NCBI GenBank assembly: GCA_015660615.1
Contig: DQKQ01000271.1
Location: forward strand, 1 to 7,729
Direction of reading: 5' to 3'
Length of the DNA stretch: 7,729 nucleotides
Origin: Flavobacteriales bacterium
Lineage (GTDB): Bacteria; Bacteroidota; Bacteroidia; Flavobacteriales_D; Sanyastnellaceae
Shown piece after piece: positions 1 through 7,046 of this stretch. A program made the translations under genes and the position numbers. Position 1 is the stretch's first letter. Each line of letters starts with the position of its first letter. The notes below the pieces were generated by a model. That model did no database searches and was not told the DNA's origin. It worked only from the letters and a program-made list of their open reading frames with translations.

Positions 1-2313
1 CAATATATCTCAACCCTTTTTCTTGTGTTTTTTCTTGCACCTACATATACTGTCTTTGGTCAGTGTGCAGCAGGTGAGTCCGAAGTTGTAGTCGAAATTC
101 TGACAGACAACTATGGTTACGAAACATCATGGACTCTGTCAGATGCAAGTGGCGAACTACTAACAGGAGGCCCATACTCTGCAACAAGCACAACGTATAC
201 AGCTTCAGCTTGTATACCAAATACAGGGGAGCCCACTTGTTTACAGTTTGTAATAGATGATAGTTATGGAGATGGAATTTGTTGCGGCTATGGCAATGGA
301 GCTTTTACACTATTAATTGACGGAGTTGAAGTAGCGACGGGAGGCAATTTTGGGTATCAGGATATTGTAATGTTTGACTGTGCTCCAGGAACTACTTGCA
401 ACGATGCGGTAGTTTTGACTGATGCAGATTATGGAGTTGTGGCTCAGGCATCAGATAACTTTTGGTACACGTTTACTCCCCCAGCAAACGGAATGTATTT
501 ATTCAGCTCTTGCGGAGCAGCGTGCAATACAACCCTTTTTATCTACGACTATTGTAATATGAACAACTTCGGTGACACAAACGAGGGTACGATTTATTAT
601 GATAATATGCAAGGTGGTTGCGGTGAAGAAGCTGCGATTACGGCATTGTTAGTAGGAGGAGAACAAATGTGGATACGTTGGGCATCTTTGGATGCGAGCT
701 GTGGAGGTTTCGATTGGGATTTTTCTTTTGTAGGCCCTCCTGAAGGATGTATGGACTCGACAGCATGTAATTACAATCCTACAGCTGAAGTTGATAATGG
801 AACATGTATTTACGAAGGCGACCCTCAATGTAACGGGCCAGACCTTACAATTGTAACTGACGCGATTACTAGCTCCCTGTATGCAACGACTATGAATGTT
901 AATGAAACAGACTGCTATATAGAGGAAGGCTGTTTAAATGGTTTTGGTCAAAGGGAAATAATTCGATTCACAACACATATTAAGAATATTGGGGACCTTG
1001 ACTATTATATAGGCCAAAGTGGGGGTTCATCTACACAATTTGAATGGGGCGATTGCCACAATCACTGGCATTATGATGGATATGCAAAATATGATTTATT
1101 TGACATGGATGGAGGCTTCATTCCTGTGGGATTTAAAAATGGATTTTGCGTTATGGATTTAGAGTGTAGTGGAGGTGGATCTGCAACATACGGATGCTCA
1201 ACGATGGGTATTACTGCTGGTTGCGGAGATATTTACTCTAGCGGACTCAGTTGCCAATGGATTGACGTTACAGATGTACCTGACGGCCAGTATCGTCTAG
1301 TGGTTCGTGTAAATTGGGATTACGCCCCAGATGCTTTAGGCCATTACGAAACAAATACGGATAACAACTGGGGCGTTGTTTGTATTGAAATAGATAGAAC
1401 AAGTGGATATAATGTTAGTATTATTACAGATTGTCCAGTTTTCACAGATTGTTCTGGAGAGCCTTATGGGACTACTCTGAATGACTGTACTGGGACTTGT
1501 GGAGGATCGACCTTAATGGGAGATATTGATGCTGATTCTGACCAAGATTTGACTGACGCTCAGCTTTATACAGAAGGTGTTCTAGGAGGGGATATTCCAT
1601 TAAATGATTGCAATGACATTAATGCTGATGGTTTAATAAATGTTGTTGATGCAGCCACTATAGCTGACTGTCAGTATTGGAATGTAGCTCACACTCACCC
1701 TGATAGTTCAGGAGTTCACACCCATTGTGACTTCCCTACTGTGGCGATTGAAAATCCGTTTGACAACGTTGAATTTACTATAGGAAGTGTAGACTGGGAT
1801 TTACAATATTTTGATGTCCACGTTCTGAATCCAGACAATAGAATCTACGCATATCACCTAGAGTTCGACGGTATTCAAATCTCTCAAACAGAGAGCTTGA
1901 TTGACCCTCTTCTTTACTCCGGAACCCCTTCTCACGTACCAGGAGGAATAGACGTGCTTTCTCTAAGTTACGATGGCACTTCGATTCCAAAGAACATTGT
2001 CTATACTCCTTTTCTTCGTGTTCATTGGATAGGATCGGCAAATGGAATGGTATGTATTTCTCAAGCTGTAGATGTGGTCAATGATGCTCTTCAGACAACG
2101 ATGACATCTCTTTTCAACCCATGTATTGAAGAAACAAACACTGTATGCGTTGGAGATCTCGATGGTGACCTAGTAGTTACAGTAAGTGATATACTAGCTG
2201 TATTAAGCGAATTTGGTTGCATGTCAGATTGTTCAAACGACGTAAATGGCGATGGCTTTGTTAACGTTGCGGACGTACTACTTGTGCTGTCTGCGTTTGG
2301 TGCAACCTGCTGA
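1..2313 (+). CDS. Secreted multidomain lysyl oxidase-like protein (5' partial)
   Basis: The reading frame is open to the left edge, so the true start lies outside; the first in-window start is GTG at 25 (residue 1 below). The hydrophobic stretch at codons 3-18 of the window, ending in VFGQ, looks like the end of a signal peptide. Modules in order: D-S-Y-G-D-G beta module (about 13-120), PPC-like beta module (123-240), Cys motif (242-261), lysyl oxidase domain (271-472), dockerin-like calcium module (498-550, loops D500-x-D502-x-D504 and D531-x-N533-x-D535), cohesin-like beta-sandwich (about 573-705), and a second dockerin-like module ending at the last residue (708-762). LOX enzymes oxidise peptidyl lysine to allysine with release of ammonia and H2O2; here the protein would act outside the cell. 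Known LOX catalytic residues are all present. Substrate unknown. It ends in TGA followed directly by an in-frame TAG. Probably co-transcribed with the gene starting at 2357. Confidence 0.88.
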   Translation, partial: QYISTLFLVFFLAPTYTVFGQCAAGESEVVVEILTDNYGYETSWTLSDASGELLTGGPYSATSTTYTASACIPNTGEPTCLQFVIDDSYGDGICCGYGNGAFTLLIDGVEVATGGNFGYQDIVMFDCAPGTTCNDAVVLTDADYGVVAQASDNFWYTFTPPANGMYLFSSCGAACNTTLFIYDYCNMNNFGDTNEGTIYYDNMQGGCGEEAAITALLVGGEQMWIRWASLDASCGGFDWDFSFVGPPEGCMDSTACNYNPTAEVDNGTCIYEGDPQCNGPDLTIVTDAITSSLYATTMNVNETDCYIEEGCLNGFGQREIIRFTTHIKNIGDLDYYIGQSGGSSTQFEWGDCHNHWHYDGYAKYDLFDMDGGFIPVGFKNGFCVMDLECSGGGSATYGCSTMGITAGCGDIYSSGLSCQWIDVTDVPDGQYRLVVRVNWDYAPDALGHYETNTDNNWGVVCIEIDRTSGYNVSIITDCPVFTDCSGEPYGTTLNDCTGTCGGSTLMGDIDADSDQDLTDAQLYTEGVLGGDIPLNDCNDINADGLINVVDAATIADCQYWNVAHTHPDSSGVHTHCDFPTVAIENPFDNVEFTIGSVDWDLQYFDVHVLNPDNRIYAYHLEFDGIQISQTESLIDPLLYSGTPSHVPGGIDVLSLSYDGTSIPKNIVYTPFLRVHWIGSANGMVCISQAVDVVNDALQTTMTSLFNPCIEETNTVCVGDLDGDLVVTVSDILAVLSEFGCMSDCSNDVNGDGFVNVADVLLVLSAFGATC
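748..807 (+). repeat. Cys motif C-x5-CNYN-x9-C, copy 1
   Basis: Residues 242-261 of the LOX protein: cysteines at 242, 248 and 261 with NYNP after the second and DNGTC at the end. Spacing is identical to the two copies in the neighbouring protein. I know this motif as frequent in secreted proteins of marine Bacteroidota but cannot give it a family name. It sits as a linker between the PPC-like module and the LOX domain. Confidence 0.8.
838..1434 (+). other. Lysyl oxidase catalytic domain (within the first CDS)
   Basis: Numbering is from the GTG at 25. The opening PDL, the copper motif W341-x-x-C344-H345-x-H347-x-H349, K371 in FKNGFC, Y404 in CGDIY, and SCQWIDVTDVPDG match human LOX (H292/H294/H296, K320, Y355, CQWIDITDV) from memory. 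The K-to-Y distance is 33 residues against 35 in human LOX. Cysteine pairs expected from human LOX can all be placed: C297-C303, C344-C391, C375-C381, C400-C410 and C453-C470. This supports a folded, cofactor-competent domain rather than a decayed relative. LOX homologues in bacteria are known but sparse; activity here is inferred. Confidence 0.9.
2146..2310 (+). other. C-terminal dockerin-like module of the LOX protein
   Basis: Residues 708-762 contain two EF-hand-like loops (D711-x-D713-x-D715 to D722, and D739-x-N741-x-D743 to D750), each followed by a hydrophobic helix ending in L-S-x-F-G. The first helix is followed by C732 and the second ends at terminal C762. The pattern is that of a type I dockerin duplication. 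Its position at the extreme C-terminus matches the end of the next protein, so it may serve as a sorting or attachment signal (inference). Confidence 0.65.
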
Positions 2314-2316
2314 TAG

Positions 2317-2340
2317 GAATTCTCGATCTTCCAGAATTTT
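2317..2340 (+). terminator. Weak hairpin between the two secreted-protein genes
   Basis: AATTCT (2318-2323) pairs with AGAATT (2333-2338) around a 9-base loop, closed by a possible G-T pair and followed by only two more T residues. The stem is short and AT-rich, so it is at best an attenuator between the two genes. It could equally be chance. Confidence 0.15.
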
Positions 2341-2356
2341 GTGACTTTAGTTATTT

Positions 2357-5300
2357 ATGATGTTTAAAAGAAAAAAAATAAACTCTTTAAAACAGTCTAT
2401 TCTATTAGTTTTAGTATGCCTGTGTGTATTCCCTGAACAAACATATGGGCAAGAGCTTACAATCTCATCTGCCAACCCTTACCTAGTAGATGAATTTAAC
2501 ACGGCAAAGACAGATGTTTACAGCTTAGTAGTAACGGGAACTGAACCCGGTTATATTCCAGCTTATTGGGGGTCATATAGAAGTAGAGAATGTTTTTGTT
2601 CTCGTGATATATGTCATCAAGTAGAGGCCGCCCATTTGCTAGGTCTTGATCTGGAAAACTTCTCTATGCTTAAGACCTTTGCTAGTGATGCGCCAGAGAG
2701 TAATGATTATTGGCCTAAGTGGTCTTTCGATTTTTATGGCAACCCATACTTTGTCGATGCTGATTTTAAAGAGCTTCCCGCTCCTTTTGAAAATGTAGAG
2801 AAAATCTATGAGCAATATTTATGGACAGGAGACACAAACTGGATATATGATGATGCAATTTTTACATATTGTTACAATACAGTAAATGGGTTTATAAATG
2901 TTCATGATGAGAACGGAAATGGCATTGCTGAAATGCACACAGACCTATCTACTTATTGGGAACAAGAAACTGACGATTTCATTGAAGCCGGAGACGCATT
3001 CGCAAATCAATACAGATCAGTTCTAGCATTTGCGGGTATCCTAGAAGCAAGAAACGAACCTGCTGAAGCAGAAGAGTATTTCACGATTGCGGAGGGACTC
3101 AAACAGCAATTTGAAAACGAATGGTTTGACATAGAAGAGAACACATACATTCGTGGATTCGACGTAGATGGAAATTATAAAACCGATTTTGGGCACGAAA
3201 ATAGTTTCTTTATGCCTATGAAGGGGATAACTGATTTGGGATTAAAAACCAGTGAATATATTAACTTTTGCCACAACTCAATAGCATTCCCTAATGGTGA
3301 TAATTACACCCAATGGGACTATAATTCAGGGATAAACATTGAAGCAAAAACCTATCTGCCACAGATGGGATATTTCAACAATAAGGTTGCTATTGGTTGG
3401 CATTGGCTGTACAATATTATGCAGAGCAACCATCCATATCCAGAGGTGTCGTTTTTAATTATAGGAAATATTGTTACTGGAATGATGGGCGTTTCCGGTG
3501 ATTCCCCTGCAAACCGATTAACCACCTTATCTAAGCTTAATCACGAAGTTGAGTGGATTCAGATCGATAATATTCCACTTGGAGGCGCTCTCTTTAACAT
3601 TAAGCATATAGGCCAAACCTCCTCAACAGCTACCCTTACCTCAAACACTAATGGCTTGAGTATGGTTTGGCAAGCTCAATTTTTCGGAGAGTTTAACGAA
3701 ATATTAATAGAAGGTATACCCACGGCTGCTCAAGTAAAAGATGTAAAAGGCTCTATTGTAACCTACCTCGATATTTCTATCTCTCCTGGCCAGACGGTTA
3801 CAGCCTCTACACCGATATCCTCAGATTCCCATATTTATTTAAGTGATCTTAACGCGACTTACTCTGCTTCTCAAGATGGCGACATGAAGCGCGATGTAAA
3901 TAGCCAAGGATATGCAATTAGCATTGATGGTAACCTTTACGAAAAAGGTCTTGGCGTAAAAGGCATTAGCGAAGTCAGATATAACCTATCAGGAGAATAC
4001 TACAGATTCAGTTCAGACTTCGGTATAGACGATGCAAGAACGACCGGAAGTGGTACCTTCCAAGTAATAGGAGATGGAGTAGAGCTTTTTAACAGCGGAG
4101 ACATAAACAGCTTCGAAGAATTACTATTTATTGATATCAATGTCTCAGGTATTCAAGAACTTATTTTAAAAACTTCTCCCTCTTCAGGTTCATACGATGT
4201 ACAAATGAATTGGGGTAATGCCCTTTTCAGCACCGAGCCCTCCCCCATTCTGCACTTAGTAAGTTCAGGCGTTGTGTCTGACACAAACAATAACGGAGCC
4301 TTCGACCCAGGTGAAACAGGCTCTATAGAAGCAACACTTACAAATGTGGGAGTCCTCACTCCTGACTCTTGGCTTCTACTCTCAGTAATAGCTACAGCCG
4401 GAACTAGCGCAACGGAACTCACAGAAGAACAGCTAACATCTATGGTAAATTTAGAGCTTGACTCTATACATCTAGGACCCATTGGTCCTGAAGATGAAAT
4501 TATAAGCCCTATTTTTATAACTATAGACGAAGCTATTCCTCGTGGTGCACAGTTTGAACTTCACTTGACTTTAACTGACGGAGAAAACACAGCGGTAAAA
4601 TCATCTATTTACAATATCCCTGCGCCAGAGTTTTCACTAGAATTTGGCAATATCTATTCCGACGACAATGGAAATGGAGTACCAGAGCCGGGTGAAACCT
4701 TCATCCTTCCGACTACGATTACGAACACGGGAACATACCCAAGTGAAGCAATAGAAGTCGCTCTTTTTCTCCAAAGTCAAAATTCTCAATTTCTAACTTT
4801 CACATCCCCCAACAACACTCTTATCGCAATTTCCCCCGGAGAGTCGACACCCCTAGAATTTGAAATTTCTCTTGCAGCTGCGACTCCTAAAGGCACAACA
4901 TTTGAATTACAAGTAACGGCAAATGACGGTTCATTTGGCACAACAGAAGAGATGAGTTTCACAACGCCATATCCTACCATCGAGTTTATTTTCAATGGAT
5001 TTGACAGTGACACAGACGGCAACAAAGTAATCTCTGCTGGCGAAAATGCTGAATTTTATGTAGAAATAGAAAACACAGGAACTGGAGGTACTGAACTCGG
5101 AGCTATCAGCTGTACTGCAATAGGAGCAAACTCAGGGTTTGTTACTGTAATTGACCCCTCAATTAACTTAGATATTCTTTATCCAGGTGAGACAATTGAA
5201 ATTCCTATCACAGTATACATTGAGGAGACGGCTCCCCAACAGATGATTTTTAATCTAGAATTCTCTTACTCAGATGGCCTCGACACTTTCACTTTTGAGA

Positions 5301-6625
5301 AGTCAATAGGTATTGATGTTCTTTGGATAAGTGATGCGAGGTGGGATTCAGGATATACTGGTTGGGGAGATTTAGGCAGAGATAAATCGGTCCAAGGTGG
5401 CACCATCGAGCTTAACGGATTAGCTTATGAGAAAGGCTTAGGGCTTCATGCCAATGCTGAAATAGTAATATCATTAGACAATCAGTTTTCAGACTTCATC
5501 ACAGATATAGGAGTTGACGATGATATTACAAACGGACAAGGTTCAGTTGAATTTATTGTAATAGTAGATGGTTCTCCAGCATACACAAGCGGGATTATGG
5601 ATTCAGACTCACCGACCCAACACCTAGAAATTGATATAACGGGCGCTTCAACGATAAAGCTAGTCTTAGACGAAGCAACTTTCGGAATCTCAAGCGACCA
5701 TGCAGATTGGGCTGGTGCATTCTTCACCTCTAATTACGAAAGTGGTGGAGAGTATGGTTGTACAGACATCACAGCCTGTAACTACAACGAGACAGCTGTT
5801 TATGACAACGGAACGTGCAACTTCACAGACGAGTGTGGAATTTGTGGAGGCAACGGTTCAAATCCCGGCTTTGACTGTGACGGAAACTGTCTCTCTAACG
5901 GAACTCTAATTGTCGATATGACTGACAGTTATGGTGATGGCTGGAACGGAAACATATTAACTATTAACGGAGCTGAGTTTACCCTTGGCGGAGGGTCTTC
6001 CGGAGTTGAAATGGCATGTTATGACGCTAATGCAGAGTGCAATTTCGTTACATGCGGAGGGGGGAGTTACCCAGAGGAAGTGGGTTGGACATTAACAAAT
6101 GAAGATGGTATTGTCCTTCTATCTGGCGGCTCTCCTTTTAATGGAACGTTTGGAAATTGCGGAGCATCTTTAGATGGTTGTACTAACCCCGCTGCTTGCA
6201 ACTACAATCCAAACGCAACTGATGATGATGACTCATGTTGCTTAGAAAACTGCGTTTCTCTTATCCTTAACGATTACGGGGACAATGGTTGGGAAGGGTC
6301 AGAGTACACCCTTTTAGACTATGCTTCAACGGTTCTATACTCAGGAACTTTAAGCTCAGGATCAACATCTTTAGAAGCCATTTGTCTCGAAGAAGGTTGT
6401 TATTATATTGAGGTAAGTGAGCAAGGAAACAATCCTCTTGAAATTAGTTGGATTATAGATGGAATCATAAGTGGAGTCGCTGGAGATCTTTACTCATTCG
6501 GAGTTGGCAATTCAGAACCTTGTGAAATCGAAGTTTTCTGCCCAACCGACCTCAATGGAAATGGTATAGTGGAAACTGGAGATCTACTTTTATTACTGAG
6601 CGAGTTTGGGACATATTGTGAATAG
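2357..6625 (+). CDS. Secreted six-hairpin glycosidase-like protein with two NPCBM modules
   Basis: A basic N-terminus (KRKK), a hydrophobic core at 14-25 and TYGQ near 29-32 form a signal peptide; ATG at 2360 is an equally possible start. Residues about 40-490 resemble an (alpha/alpha)6 glycoside hydrolase followed by a beta-sandwich: S82-R83-D84 with H87 and H93, an acidic cluster E202-D213, E329 in NIEAK, and YPEVSF around E363. I cannot assign a GH family or the catalytic acids. Then come an NPCBM-type module (492-627), three Ig-like repeats (630 to about 987), a second NPCBM-type module (989-1125, with YEKGLGLHA), two Cys motifs (1135-1154, 1275-1294), two D-x-Y-G-D modules (about 1181-1273 and 1299-1393), and a C-terminal half-dockerin element (1395-1422). 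NPCBM modules are known from glycan-active enzymes, so extracellular polysaccharide binding and cleavage is likely. It lies 43 bases after the LOX gene and carries the same accessory modules. No classical type IX sorting tail is seen. Confidence 0.85.
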   Translation: MMFKRKKINSLKQSILLVLVCLCVFPEQTYGQELTISSANPYLVDEFNTAKTDVYSLVVTGTEPGYIPAYWGSYRSRECFCSRDICHQVEAAHLLGLDLENFSMLKTFASDAPESNDYWPKWSFDFYGNPYFVDADFKELPAPFENVEKIYEQYLWTGDTNWIYDDAIFTYCYNTVNGFINVHDENGNGIAEMHTDLSTYWEQETDDFIEAGDAFANQYRSVLAFAGILEARNEPAEAEEYFTIAEGLKQQFENEWFDIEENTYIRGFDVDGNYKTDFGHENSFFMPMKGITDLGLKTSEYINFCHNSIAFPNGDNYTQWDYNSGINIEAKTYLPQMGYFNNKVAIGWHWLYNIMQSNHPYPEVSFLIIGNIVTGMMGVSGDSPANRLTTLSKLNHEVEWIQIDNIPLGGALFNIKHIGQTSSTATLTSNTNGLSMVWQAQFFGEFNEILIEGIPTAAQVKDVKGSIVTYLDISISPGQTVTASTPISSDSHIYLSDLNATYSASQDGDMKRDVNSQGYAISIDGNLYEKGLGVKGISEVRYNLSGEYYRFSSDFGIDDARTTGSGTFQVIGDGVELFNSGDINSFEELLFIDINVSGIQELILKTSPSSGSYDVQMNWGNALFSTEPSPILHLVSSGVVSDTNNNGAFDPGETGSIEATLTNVGVLTPDSWLLLSVIATAGTSATELTEEQLTSMVNLELDSIHLGPIGPEDEIISPIFITIDEAIPRGAQFELHLTLTDGENTAVKSSIYNIPAPEFSLEFGNIYSDDNGNGVPEPGETFILPTTITNTGTYPSEAIEVALFLQSQNSQFLTFTSPNNTLIAISPGESTPLEFEISLAAATPKGTTFELQVTANDGSFGTTEEMSFTTPYPTIEFIFNGFDSDTDGNKVISAGENAEFYVEIENTGTGGTELGAISCTAIGANSGFVTVIDPSINLDILYPGETIEIPITVYIEETAPQQMIFNLEFSYSDGLDTFTFEKSIGIDVLWISDARWDSGYTGWGDLGRDKSVQGGTIELNGLAYEKGLGLHANAEIVISLDNQFSDFITDIGVDDDITNGQGSVEFIVIVDGSPAYTSGIMDSDSPTQHLEIDITGASTIKLVLDEATFGISSDHADWAGAFFTSNYESGGEYGCTDITACNYNETAVYDNGTCNFTDECGICGGNGSNPGFDCDGNCLSNGTLIVDMTDSYGDGWNGNILTINGAEFTLGGGSSGVEMACYDANAECNFVTCGGGSYPEEVGWTLTNEDGIVLLSGGSPFNGTFGNCGASLDGCTNPAACNYNPNATDDDDSCCLENCVSLILNDYGDNGWEGSEYTLLDYASTVLYSGTLSSGSTSLEAICLEEGCYYIEVSEQGNNPLEISWIIDGIISGVAGDLYSFGVGNSEPCEIEVFCPTDLNGNGIVETGDLLLLLSEFGTYCE
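4244..5317 (+). repeat. Three tandem Ig-like repeats with calcium-type loops
   Basis: Residues 630-757, 758-871 and 872 to about 987 each begin with a hydrophobic strand, then a D/N-rich loop (starting near D642, D769 and D883) leading into a G-E pair (PGE, PGE, AGE at 653, 780 and 896), and then a strand ending in T/E-N-x-G. The first two loops contain the N-x-N-G / N-G-N-G pattern; the third is degenerate. Copies have diverged strongly, so this is an old protein-level repeat. They act as a spacer between the two NPCBM modules. Confidence 0.75.
5759..5818 (+). repeat. Cys motif C-x5-CNYN-x9-C, copy 2
   Basis: Residues 1135-1154 of the glycosidase-like protein, with cysteines at 1135, 1141 and 1154 and DNGTC at the end. 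It is followed by a further Cys-rich stretch (1160-1178, C-G-I-C-G-G) before the D-S-Y-G-D-G module. Confidence 0.8.
6179..6238 (+). repeat. Cys motif C-x5-CNYN-x9-C, copy 3
   Basis: Residues 1275-1294 of the glycosidase-like protein, with cysteines at 1275, 1281 and 1294. The end is DDDDSCC instead of DNGTC. It separates the two D-x-Y-G-D modules. Confidence 0.8.
6539..6622 (+). other. C-terminal half-dockerin element of the glycosidase-like protein
   Basis: Residues 1395-1422: Cys, one D1398-x-N1400-x-N1402 loop to D1409, then a leucine-rich helix ending in L-S-E-F-G and C1421 one residue before the stop. It matches a single half of the C-terminal module of the upstream LOX protein, including the flanking cysteines. 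A lone EF-hand-like loop is half of a normal dockerin. Confidence 0.65.
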
Positions 6626-6632
6626 GTTGAGC

Positions 6633-7046
6633 TTAATGAGGAAGTTTATCCTTTAGAATCCCGTAAGCTACAACTCCGAGCATCGCGGAGAAGATTGATA
6701 CGAGAATAATTCCATAGCCGCTTCCAACAAGAGCGTAAAGTGGTCCCGGACATGCGCCCGTTAAAGCCCAACCGCATCCAAAGATTATTCCGCCTATTAA
6801 GTTCCCTTTTTTATTAAACTTTTTATCAGCTGGATTGATCAGGTCGCCTGAAATAGATTTGGCCTCAAGGCGCTTTATAATTTGCAGAGAAATTGCACCT
6901 ACAACAATAGCGCTTCCTATTATTCCGTACATATGAAAGCTTTGGAACCAAAACATTTCCTGTATTCTGAACCATGAAAGGACTTCAGCTTTAACAAGTA
7001 TTCCTCCGAAAAGAGCTCCGAGGAGCACCGCGTATAAATGTCTCAT
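6633..7046 (-). CDS. YeeE/YedE-family transporter, C-terminal half (DUF6691-like)
   Basis: A 137-residue integral membrane protein with about four hydrophobic segments (near 4-18, 37-57, 83-99 and 103-131) and a basic loop at 58-80. The motif GCGWALTGACPGP at 90-102, with C91 and C99, is the signature of the second half of split YeeE/YedE (TsuA-type) proteins, which import thiosulfate or related sulfur compounds through conserved cysteines. The start is taken at 7046 rather than 7079: ATG there overlaps the TGA of the upstream gene as ATGA, and the protein then begins directly with the first membrane segment. The overlap implies translational coupling and a two-subunit transporter. Its stop is 7 bases from that of the convergent glycosidase-like gene, with no clear terminator between. 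The exact substrate is not shown by the sequence. Confidence 0.87.
   Translation of the reverse strand: MRHLYAVLLGALFGGILVKAEVLSWFRIQEMFWFQSFHMYGIIGSAIVVGAISLQIIKRLEAKSISGDLINPADKKFNKKGNLIGGIIFGCGWALTGACPGPLYALVGSGYGIILVSIFSAMLGVVAYGILKDKLPH

Noticed and set aside
25..27. GTG at 25 as the real start of the LOX gene
   Set aside because: The frame is open to the window edge and the hydrophobic signal-peptide core begins before this codon; starting here would remove the basic n-region and half the core.
1741..1830. ENPFDNVEFTIG as a type IX secretion C-terminal tail
   Set aside because: It resembles the opening of such a tail (NPF followed by beta strands), but it is internal, about 180 residues from the end, and lacks the rest of the pattern.
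1778..5727. Open frames on the minus strand inside the two large genes (1778-2041, 4153-4482, 4786-5025, 5482-5727)
   Set aside because: They lie antisense to well-supported domains, show no recognisable family or membrane pattern, and are expected by chance opposite long genes.
5700..5909. Plus-strand open frame out of phase within the glycosidase-like gene
   Set aside because: It lies over the Cys motif coding region in another frame; its Thr/Val-rich product has no domain features.
6626..6660. Bidirectional terminator between the convergent genes
   Set aside because: Only 7 bases separate the stop codons and no stem of useful length with T runs on either side was found nearby.
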